Shown here piece after piece: positions 27,411 through 33,903 of a DNA stretch of 59,171 nucleotides; position 1 is the first letter of the stretch; each line of letters begins with the position of its first letter. The translations under genes and the position numbers were made by a program. The notes under the pieces are model-generated. The model was not told the origin of the DNA, made no database searches, and saw only the letters and a program-made list of their open reading frames with translations. The stretch comes from JACVRX01 sp035697245. GTDB taxonomy: Bacteria; Actinomycetota; Actinomycetes; Jiangellales; Jiangellaceae. The DNA lies in contig DASSDH010000193.1 of assembly GCA_035697245.1 (NCBI GenBank), positions 1-59,171 on the forward strand. The letters are read 5' to 3'.

Positions 27411-27425
27411 CCGGTGCGCTATACG
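27397..27425 (+). promoter_or_regulatory. Strong plus-strand promoter overlapping the RAE-like site
   Basis: TTGCGG (27397-27402) and TATACG (27420-27425) are exactly 17 bp apart, near sigma-70/HrdB consensus. The direction is rightward, away from the monooxygenase and antisense into lhgO; no convincing gene starts downstream on this strand. On the minus strand the same palindrome offers TTGCCG as a -35 but only weak -10 candidates. A second palindrome begins 9 bp after the -10. Confidence 0.6.
27404..27420. repeat. Short direct repeat, right copy
   Basis: AAGCCCCCCGGTGCGCT matches 25815-25830 apart from one additional C. In this copy it forms the right half of the RAE-like palindrome and the spacer of the plus-strand promoter, so this copy looks like the original and the left one like a partial duplicate. 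Confidence 0.5.
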
Positions 27426-27433
27426 TTGAAAGT

Positions 27434-27459
27434 GGCAAGGAGTTTGTACTCTCCTTGCC
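27434..27459. promoter_or_regulatory. 26-bp inverted repeat, operator-like
   Basis: GGCAAGGAG and CTCCTTGCC form perfect 9-bp arms separated by 8 bp (TTTGTACT). It sits at the predicted start of the plus-strand transcript and 102 bp upstream of the monooxygenase ATG. Size and symmetry suit a TetR-type operator or an RNA hairpin. No candidate regulator gene is next to it. Confidence 0.55.
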
Positions 27460-27537
27460 CATCTATTTGTCTGGCTGTGGACGGACAACCTCCTCGGGAA
27501 GCGGCGCCGCCGTCACCCGCTCCCGCGTCGCCCGAAG

Positions 27538-28746
27538 TCACCGAGGCTCCGCGCCGAGGTGAGTGTCCACGATGTATTCGGCGATGGCCAGCGACGAGGT
27601 AGCCCCAGGCGATGGCGCGTTGCGAACGGCGGTGACCCGGCCCACCCGGTGGATGCGGAAGTCGTCGACGAGCGCGCCGGTGGCGTCGACGGCCTGAGCG
27701 CGGACGCCGGCCGGCCCCCGGACGACGTCACGGACCGAGAGCTCCGGCACGTACCGGCGGGCCATCCGCACGAAGGACCGTTTGCTGGCCAGGCCGGCGA
27801 CCTCGCGGACGCCGGTGCGCCAGTGGCGGCCCGCCATTCGTCGAAACGCCGGCGTGCGCATGACACCAGCCAGATGCGCCATGTCCAAGTGGCGTCCGCG
27901 GTATCCCTCGCGCGCCAGCGCCAGCACAGCGTTGGGTCCGACCAAAATCTCCCCGTCGATCCGCCGAGTCAGGTGCACGCCGAGGAAGGGCAAGCTCGGG
28001 TCGGGAACCGGATAGATGAGCCCGCGGACCAGATGTCGGCGCTCGGGTCGAAGCAGAAGGTAGACGCCACGAAATGGCACGATCCAAGGGTCGTCCTCGT
28101 CGCCTGCCAACCGGGCCAGCCGGTCTGAGTGCAAGCCCGCGCACAAGACGACGCTGCCGACGTGGTGGTCGCCGTGACTCGTTTTCAAGACCACCGTGCG
28201 GTGGTCTTGTTCGATGCCGAGCAGGTGGTGACCGAGCAACACGGTGCCCCCGAGCTTTTCGACGTCAGCGCCGAGTTTTCGAGTCACTGCCGCGAAGTCG
28301 ACGATGGCGGTGTCCGGCGAATGCAGGCCGGCGAGCCCGCGCACGTGTGCTTCGACGTCGGCCAGCTCACCGCCGTGCAGAAGCCGTACCCCGGGCACGC
28401 CGTTGGCCAGGGCACGCTCGTGCAGCACGTACAACCGAACCCGCTCGGTCTCGTCTAGGGCGACGAGAAGCTTGCCGCAGCGGTCATATTCCAGGCCGTG
28501 GTCCACACAGAACTCCCGAAGCAGCCCTACCCCGCGGCGGCAGAGCCTGGCCTTGAGTGAGCCCGGTGTGTAGTAGATCCCCGCGTGCACGACGCCGCTG
28601 TTGTGCCCCGACTGATGCGCGGCGAGCCGGTCCTCTTTTTCCAACAGGACCACATCGATGTCCGGCCGTACTTGCAGGAGGCGTCGCGCGACGGCGGTGC
28701 CGATGATCCCGCCTCCGACGACGGCGATCCGATCTGCCGCTACCAC
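27538..28746 (-). CDS. lhgO: L-2-hydroxyglutarate oxidase / dehydrogenase
   Basis: 402-aa FAD-dependent DAO-fold oxidase that converts L-2-hydroxyglutarate to 2-oxoglutarate and passes electrons to oxygen or the quinone pool. It begins RIAVVGGGIIGTAVARRLL (FAD-binding GxGxxG). The family signature SGHNSGVVHAGIYY is close behind. Later blocks are PFRGVYLLLR, YPVPDPSLPFLGVHLTRRIDG and VRNAPSPGATSSLAIAEYI near the C-terminus. GTG 28746 has GGGAG 7 nt upstream. It is divergent from the winged-helix gene with a 41-bp gap. Confidence 0.92.
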   Translation of the reverse strand: MVAADRIAVVGGGIIGTAVARRLLQVRPDIDVVLLEKEDRLAAHQSGHNSGVVHAGIYYTPGSLKARLCRRGVGLLREFCVDHGLEYDRCGKLLVALDETERVRLYVLHERALANGVPGVRLLHGGELADVEAHVRGLAGLHSPDTAIVDFAAVTRKLGADVEKLGGTVLLGHHLLGIEQDHRTVVLKTSHGDHHVGSVVLCAGLHSDRLARLAGDEDDPWIVPFRGVYLLLRPERRHLVRGLIYPVPDPSLPFLGVHLTRRIDGEILVGPNAVLALAREGYRGRHLDMAHLAGVMRTPAFRRMAGRHWRTGVREVAGLASKRSFVRMARRYVPELSVRDVVRGPAGVRAQAVDATGALVDDFRIHRVGRVTAVRNAPSPGATSSLAIAEYIVDTHLGAEPR

Positions 28747-28787
28747 ACCTCTGCTCCCATCGCGGCCCAGCCTGCCACGCGGTTCCG

Positions 28788-29966
28788 ATGGTAGAAACGT
28801 CTGTGCGACGCATCGAGATCGAGGAGCGTCGAACTCGGCTCGGCATGCGGCACCACTTGGCCGCGCCCGCTGCTGACCCGGTCGAGGCAGCCAGCGGGGT
28901 CGTCGCGTTGCACGCAACCGATCCAGCGTCGGTCTTCCTTTCCGTATACGCCCGGACCGCGCGGCTCGGGGTCGTTGCCATCGAGCGCGCGCTCTACGAC
29001 GATCGATCGCTGCTGCGAATGCTGGGCATGCGCCGGACCATGTTCGTCGTGCCGGCCGAGCTGGCGCCGGTCATCCAGGCCGGGTGCACGAAGGAGATCG
29101 CCGCCCGGCAACGGCGCACCTACACGAAGATCCTTACCGACTTGGGCGTAGGTGATGGAGCTTGGCTGCGTCAGGTCGAGGATGCGACCGAGCACGCCTT
29201 GGCCGCCCGCGGCGAGGCGACCGGGGCAGAACTGTCCGCCGACGTGCCTGGCCTGCGCACTCAGGTGCTGATGGCCGAGGGCAAGTCGTATGCCGCCAAG
29301 CAGAACATCACCACCTGGGTGCTGTTCATGCTGGCCGCCGACGGCCGCATCGTCCGCGGCCGCCCACGGGGATCATGGACAAGCAGCCAGTACCACTGGT
29401 CGCCCACCCAGAAGTGGCTGCCGGGTGGGATTCCAGAGGTTTCGATCGAGGAGTCACGAGCCGAGCTGGTGCGCCGATGGCTCAGGTCGTTCGGGCCGGG
29501 CACTATTGCCGACCTGAAGTGGTGGACCGGGTGGACCATCGGCCAGGTCAAACAGGCACTGGGCGCGATCAAGCCGGCCGAGGTAGAGCTTGACGGCCAG
29601 CCTGGCCTTGTGTTGGCCAATGACCTCGACGATGCCGGCCCAATCGAGCACTGGGTTGGCTTGCTGCCCGCGCTCGACCCCACAGCCATGGGCTGGACCG
29701 ACCGATCCTGGTACCTCGGGCCACACGGTCCGGCCCTGTTCGATCGGTCGGGCAACATCGGCCCGACGATCTGGGCTGACGGGCGAATCGTCGGTGGCTG
29801 GGCACACCGGCCGACCGGCGAGATCAACTACCGGTTTCTCGAAGACGTCGGCCGCGATGTCGTCGCCGAGGTCGAGGGTGCGGCCGCACGGCTAGCGGCT
29901 TGGATAGGTCCGGTCCGGGTGACACCACGCTTCCGGACGCCGCTGGAACGCGAGCTATCAACCTGA
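28788..29966 (+). CDS. Winged-helix DNA-binding protein, HTH_42 (AlkZ/YcaQ-like)
   Basis: 392-aa member of the HTH_42 family, whose studied members are DNA glycosylases that unhook interstrand crosslinks or remove bulky N7 adducts (AlkZ, YcaQ). The family architecture of tandem winged helices plus a C-terminal beta barrel is consistent with the length. The catalytic QxQ/QxD element expected near residues 40-46 reads HAT (His42-Ala-Thr44, in VALHATDPASV), so glycosylase activity is doubtful or uses different chemistry. The start has no clear ribosome site; with a 41-bp divergent gap the mRNA may be leaderless. Confidence 0.85.
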   Translation: MVETSVRRIEIEERRTRLGMRHHLAAPAADPVEAASGVVALHATDPASVFLSVYARTARLGVVAIERALYDDRSLLRMLGMRRTMFVVPAELAPVIQAGCTKEIAARQRRTYTKILTDLGVGDGAWLRQVEDATEHALAARGEATGAELSADVPGLRTQVLMAEGKSYAAKQNITTWVLFMLAADGRIVRGRPRGSWTSSQYHWSPTQKWLPGGIPEVSIEESRAELVRRWLRSFGPGTIADLKWWTGWTIGQVKQALGAIKPAEVELDGQPGLVLANDLDDAGPIEHWVGLLPALDPTAMGWTDRSWYLGPHGPALFDRSGNIGPTIWADGRIVGGWAHRPTGEINYRFLEDVGRDVVAEVEGAAARLAAWIGPVRVTPRFRTPLERELST

Positions 29967-30013
29967 GCCCCGTCGTAGGCTCGCCAAGCCGCCGCAGAGG
30001 GTCGTACTCGGCC

Positions 30014-30040
30014 CCTTTGCATTGCACACCCATACGCATC
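30014..30040 (+). repeat. 27-bp inverted repeat, left arm
   Basis: The sequence beginning CCTTTGCATTGCACAC and ending CATACGCATC is the reverse complement of 30341-30367 with one mismatch in 27. It lies 48 bp after the winged-helix gene stop. Read outward on the minus strand it encodes MRMGVQCKG. Confidence 0.75.
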
Positions 30041-30340
30041 GGCCGGCCAGAATCGCGATCGAAGGAGGGTTGCTGTTGACCGCGGCCGGGGCTGTTACGA
30101 CCCATTGATCTTCTGTCCGATCAGTCGGTGAGCAACTGTGATCGCGCTGGCTCACTCTTGGCAGGGACGATAGCCGGGGACGCGGCACGACCGGGGAGTG
30201 AAGTCAGCGGCGCCGACGCACCCTAGACCTCACATCGAGCACAATTCTCGCGCCGTAACGTACATATCGATCACCGGCAGCGCCGCAAACCCCACATCAG
30301 GCACTCGCAGCTTCCCGAGAGCGAGCATCGCAAGCGGGTT

Positions 30341-30367
30341 GATGCGTATGTGTGTGCAATGCAAAGG
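30341..30367 (-). repeat. 27-bp inverted repeat, right arm
   Basis: Reverse complement of 30014-30040 apart from one base. It lies 67 bp beyond the stop of the minus-strand DUF4190 gene, so each arm has the same orientation relative to the gene it follows. On the plus strand it reads MRMCVQCKG, parallel to the left-arm peptide. Confidence 0.75.
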
Positions 30368-30433
30368 CGTGTGGGAGTTTCCCGACGGACGTCCGGGCGG
30401 CAAGATCCACGCCAGGGGCAGCGTTGGTCCGGC

Positions 30434-30751
30434 TCAGAAAACGGCGAACAGCGATCCAACGACGACGACGAGGACCAGGAACAACGCAATCACCAGATAC
30501 CCCAGCACCATCCCGCTGATGGCCATACCCCGTCCGTCGCCGACCCCACGTCGCACCCGGGAGACCCCGACATGGCCGAAGACAACGGCGAGCATCGACG
30601 GGATGCCGAAGGTGATCCAGGACAGAAACAGCCCGAGGATACCGAGGACGAGTGACGCCACCGCGAAACCCGATGGCTTGGGGATCGGCGCGTACGGAAC
30701 AACCCGCGAATCCGGCACCGGGTCCGGCACCAGGGGCTCGCCCGTCGTCAT
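30434..30751 (-). CDS. DUF4190 domain membrane protein
   Basis: 105 aa. The N-terminal ~25 residues are Pro-rich and cytoplasmic, then two hydrophobic spans (about 29-55 and 77-103) are joined by a basic loop, SRVRRGVGDGRGMA. The pattern SGFAVASLVLGILGLF ... GMAISGMVLGYLVIAL is typical of DUF4190. Function is unknown. It is divergent from the LacI gene. Confidence 0.85.
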   Translation of the reverse strand: MTTGEPLVPDPVPDSRVVPYAPIPKPSGFAVASLVLGILGLFLSWITFGIPSMLAVVFGHVGVSRVRRGVGDGRGMAISGMVLGYLVIALFLVLVVVVGSLFAVF

Positions 30752-30933
30752 GATTCAACGGTAACTCGGCGTACCGGCGGTAGATGGTCCAGACCGACAC
30801 TATGGCGCGATTGCTCGCCGTCGGCGATGTCCACGTCGAGATGAATGACTTCGCTGAATCCTTCTCATACCCTGCTGGCCGATGGCCGCCGGCACGGCAG
30901 GAATACCCGACTGCGGCGTGTCAAACTGGCCGG

Positions 30934-32004
30934 ATGCGCCCACATCGGGTCACGCTTCAGCAAGTTGCCAAGCGTGCCGGCGTGTCGCGGACGACAGCGT
31001 CGTTCGTTCTGACCGGTCGCCATGCCGACATGCGGATCTCCGATGACGCACAACGGCGGGTCCTGAATGCGGCCCAGGAGCTGGACTACCGGCCTAACCG
31101 GATCTCGCGCGGGCTCCGCACCAACGTGACGCACACCATAGGCCTGGTGTCGGACACCATCGCGACGGAGCCGTTCGCCGGCGAGGTCATCCGCGGTGCG
31201 GTGACGGCGGCCCTGGCCAACGACCGCATGCTGTTCGTGGTCGAGACCGAGGGCGACGTGCACGCAGAAGACCAGCTGATCCGAGACATGCTGGACCGCC
31301 AGGTAGACGGCTTCGTCTACGCGACGATGTTCACCCGGGAGATCCATATCCCGGACCGGCTGACGGGACAGCCGCTGGTGCTGCTCAACTGCACAGCCGT
31401 CGATGTGCGAATGCCGGCCGTTATACCCGATGAGGTCAACGCTGGTCGCGATGCGGCTCAGGTTCTGCTCGACGCCGGCCACCGGGAGGGCATCTACATC
31501 GTGGGCGAGCCCGCGCCGCACCTGTTCGCGGGACGAGAGCGCGTAGCCGGCATCGACGCGGCGTTGATGGCCGCGGGCGTGCGCCTGGCCGGCATTCTTG
31601 ACTGCGAATGGTGGCCAGCGCCGGCCCATGCAGCTGTCCAGGAGCTCCTCCACTCAGGGCGCCGACCACACGCGTTCATCTGCCTCAACGACCGTATTGC
31701 CCTGGGCGCCTATGAGGCGCTCACTGAAGCCGGGATTCGGTTGCCCGACGACCTCTCCGTCGTGTCGTTCGACGACTCCTTCCTGGCGGGCTGGCTCCGA
31801 CCGGCGCTGACCAGCATCGCGCTGCCGCACGCCGACATGGGCAAGCTGGCCGTGGAGCTACTGATCAACGGCGACGGCGCCGGCGAACACCGAGTCGGGA
31901 TGCCAGTTCATCGTCGTGAGTCCGTGACCAGCCCGAAGCGGAAACTGCTGACTACCCGCAGCCGTGACGCACCTGCTGTCGTGCCGGAGCCGCCTCGCCG
32001 TTAG
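30934..32004 (+). CDS. LacI-family transcriptional regulator
   Basis: 356 aa. The N-terminal helix-turn-helix VTLQQVAKRAGVSRTTASFVL (residues ~6-26) is followed by the hinge helix region (YRPNRISRGLRT) and a periplasmic-binding-protein-like sensor domain (TIGLVSDTIATEPFAGEVI ... SVVSFDDSFLAGWLRPALTSI). Start at ATG 30934 (MRPHRVTL) gives the standard distance to the HTH; the reading frame is open for 50 codons upstream. No sugar transporter or catabolic gene is adjacent, so the regulon is elsewhere or lost. Its stop overlaps the convergent phosphatase stop by 4 bp. Confidence 0.93.
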   Translation: MRPHRVTLQQVAKRAGVSRTTASFVLTGRHADMRISDDAQRRVLNAAQELDYRPNRISRGLRTNVTHTIGLVSDTIATEPFAGEVIRGAVTAALANDRMLFVVETEGDVHAEDQLIRDMLDRQVDGFVYATMFTREIHIPDRLTGQPLVLLNCTAVDVRMPAVIPDEVNAGRDAAQVLLDAGHREGIYIVGEPAPHLFAGRERVAGIDAALMAAGVRLAGILDCEWWPAPAHAAVQELLHSGRRPHAFICLNDRIALGAYEALTEAGIRLPDDLSVVSFDDSFLAGWLRPALTSIALPHADMGKLAVELLINGDGAGEHRVGMPVHRRESVTSPKRKLLTTRSRDAPAVVPEPPRR

Positions 32005-33068
32005 TTACGCCAGATCAGGACCAGCGCGCGGTCATCCTGATCCGACTTGGCGACGGCATCGATGAGCCGGCGGGCTCCGTGCCGGAACCCTTGCGACACC
32101 AGACGCTCTGCTTCGCCCTGCAGCTTGTCGATCCCGATCACGAGGTCGCGGCTGGGAGTTTCCACCAGCCCGTCGGTATAGAGCAGGAGCGCGTCGCCTG
32201 GCAGGAGTTGCCCCTCCGCGGGTTCGTACTCGTCCTTCTCGAAGACGCCGAGCAAGCCGCCGGTAGTCGTCAGCGTGTCCCACCGACCGGAACCGGCGTG
32301 AAAGTGAATCGCGGGAGGGTGCCCGGCAGAGCGGACTTGATAGGTCCCGGTACCGAGGTCGACCGCCAGATAAACCGCCGTCGCAAAGCCTTCCTCCCAT
32401 TCCTGTCGCAGCAGATAGGCGTTGGCGGCGGGAAGGAAATCCGACGACGGCACTGAACCGATCAGGCCGCCAAAGGCGCCGGACAAGAGCAGGGCCCGAG
32501 TCCCCGCGCCCAGTCCCTTGCCCGACACGTCGACAAGGGCTACCTCGAGGGCCAGCCCGTTCGCCGAGCGAGCGGCGACCAGGAAGTCGCCGGAAAATGT
32601 CGACTGCCCGGCCGATCGGTGCACGACCTCGGCTTCCCAGCCGCGCGGCAGCGACGGCATCTCTCCCTGGGCGCTGAGCCGGTCGCGAAGGTCGACCAGC
32701 ATCGACTCGCCGACAGCGCCGCGCACTCCGAGGATCGTCCGCCGGCGAACGGAACCGAGGACCACGAGCGTGCTCACTGCAATGACCGTGACCGCGCCGA
32801 CAAAGAACTGGTCCAGACCGTGCACGATCAGCTGCCCTACAAGTCCGATCGCAATCACCCCGATGAGCACGGACATGGTGGGCAAGGAAAGGACGTAGCC
32901 GCCGAGCAGAATCGGGATCACGTACATGCTGAGCGGCACCGACTCCGGGGCCTGGGTGCGGGCGACGTAGATGAGGGCACACAGGAATATCAGTGCGGCC
33001 AAAGCAACGGGTTCGCGAGACGCCCAGCCGAGTCGGGCGCTGAAACGGTTGTGGGCGCCACTGCTCAT
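32001..33068 (-). CDS. Membrane-anchored SpoIIE/RsbU-type PP2C phosphatase
   Basis: 355 aa. Residues ~20-130 contain four hydrophobic segments, and the rest is a PP2C-like serine phosphatase domain with metal-binding motifs STFSGDFLVA, VDVSGKGLG, LLYTDGLVE and SDQDDRALV. The family typically dephosphorylates anti-anti-sigma factors in partner-switching stress pathways. No sigma factor, anti-sigma or STAS gene is nearby, so the partner is unknown. ATG 33068 is used; a GTG seven codons upstream is possible. Confidence 0.9.
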   Translation of the reverse strand: MSSGAHNRFSARLGWASREPVALAALIFLCALIYVARTQAPESVPLSMYVIPILLGGYVLSLPTMSVLIGVIAIGLVGQLIVHGLDQFFVGAVTVIAVSTLVVLGSVRRRTILGVRGAVGESMLVDLRDRLSAQGEMPSLPRGWEAEVVHRSAGQSTFSGDFLVAARSANGLALEVALVDVSGKGLGAGTRALLLSGAFGGLIGSVPSSDFLPAANAYLLRQEWEEGFATAVYLAVDLGTGTYQVRSAGHPPAIHFHAGSGRWDTLTTTGGLLGVFEKDEYEPAEGQLLPGDALLLYTDGLVETPSRDLVIGIDKLQGEAERLVSQGFRHGARRLIDAVAKSDQDDRALVLIWRN

Positions 33069-33340
33069 GCCCTCGGACCGACCGCTCACGCCGCGACAGT
33101 AACCGCCTCGCCGCCACGGCTGAAAGAGGCGGTTGTCACGTTTCGGACCCGCTGACAACGCGCCCCGCTTGGACGCGGTGGACCACCCAGCTGCCGCGCC
33201 GTACCGTCGAGGCATGACCGGCCGCGGCAAGGTGCCCGCAAAGCGGCTCGATCATGTCGACCGCAAGTCGCAGGTCGGCGTCTCGGGGGCGCTTCGGGCC
33301 CGAGACGTGTCCCGGCCCGACGACGCCCTGGTCGCCGACG

Positions 33341-33823
33341 TCACCGCTCGAGATGGTCAGCAAGAGGCGGAAGCTCCCCGATCTCCTCGTACCGGCTGAG
33401 CATCGCGATCCGGCGGGCATGCCGGTCGTCACGTGAGAATGGGGTCGTCACGAAAGCGTCGACGAACCGGATGATGTCGTCCACCGGGTGCAGTCGCACA
33501 CCAACCGAGATCACTCGCGCGTCGTTGTGCTGGCGAGCAAGCCGTGCCGTCTCGGTACTCCAGGCGAGCGCCGCTCGAATACCACGCACCTTGTTCGCGG
33601 AGATCTGTTCGCCATTGCCGGACCCACCCAGGACGACCCCCAGGCTGTCCTGCTCGTGCGCTACTGCCTCGGCCGCACGCAAGCAGAACACCGGGTAGTC
33701 GTCGTCCGCGTCGTATCTGAACGGACCGTGATCGACCACTTCGTGGCCGGACTGCCGCAGCTGCTCGGCCAGCTGGTTCTTGACCTCGAAGCCAACATGG
33801 TCCGACGCCAGGTGAATGTGCAT
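33341..33823 (-). CDS. rpiB: Ribose-5-phosphate isomerase B
   Basis: 160-aa enzyme interconverting ribose-5-phosphate and ribulose-5-phosphate in the pentose phosphate pathway. MHIHLASDHVGFEVK holds the phosphate/substrate Asp-His pair (Asp8, His9). GGSGNGEQISANKVRGIRAAL is the anion-hole loop with the actinobacterial Glu catalytic base instead of the Cys found in E. coli RpiB. DARVISVGVRL and TPFSRDDRHARRI follow. It is divergent from pepN with an 80-bp gap, as in mycobacteria. Confidence 0.96.
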   Translation of the reverse strand: MHIHLASDHVGFEVKNQLAEQLRQSGHEVVDHGPFRYDADDDYPVFCLRAAEAVAHEQDSLGVVLGGSGNGEQISANKVRGIRAALAWSTETARLARQHNDARVISVGVRLHPVDDIIRFVDAFVTTPFSRDDRHARRIAMLSRYEEIGELPPLADHLER

Positions 33824-33903
33824 CCGGTCATCCTGCCAGGGGCTTTTGCCCGAACCACCCAGCCGATCGTCCGACGTCAGGAGGATCTGCCAGGATCGAC
33901 CGC

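Larger units (their letters stand above)
29967..30433. other. 467-bp non-coding stretch with MITE-like inverted repeats
   Basis: No gene is supported here. It lies between the 3' ends of two convergent genes, is somewhat less GC-rich than its neighbours (for example around 30255-30275), and is framed by a 27-bp inverted repeat at 30014-30040 and 30341-30367. Possible contents are a degraded or non-autonomous mobile element or divergently placed conserved motifs. Confidence 0.6.

Noticed and set aside
25815..27420. tRNA-Gly as an integrase attachment site with the monooxygenase as cargo
   Set aside because: The direct repeat starts outside the tRNA and does not include its 3' end, and there is no integrase gene.
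26079..27602. A 507-codon plus-strand open frame
   Set aside because: It is antisense to the flavin monooxygenase, whose product has all family motifs. The antisense product is Arg/His/Gly-rich with no recognisable domain, a GC-rich shadow.
30784..30933. In-frame extension of the LacI gene (includes MARLLAVGDVHVEMNDF)
   Set aside because: It would put 50 non-conserved residues before the HTH. The stretch faintly resembles a kinase N-terminus, but there is too little to call a remnant.
33133..33432. Open frames on both strands in the gap between the phosphatase and rpiB
   Set aside because: Both overlap the rpiB 3' end, lack ribosome sites and show no recognisable domain; I see nothing supported in 33069-33340.
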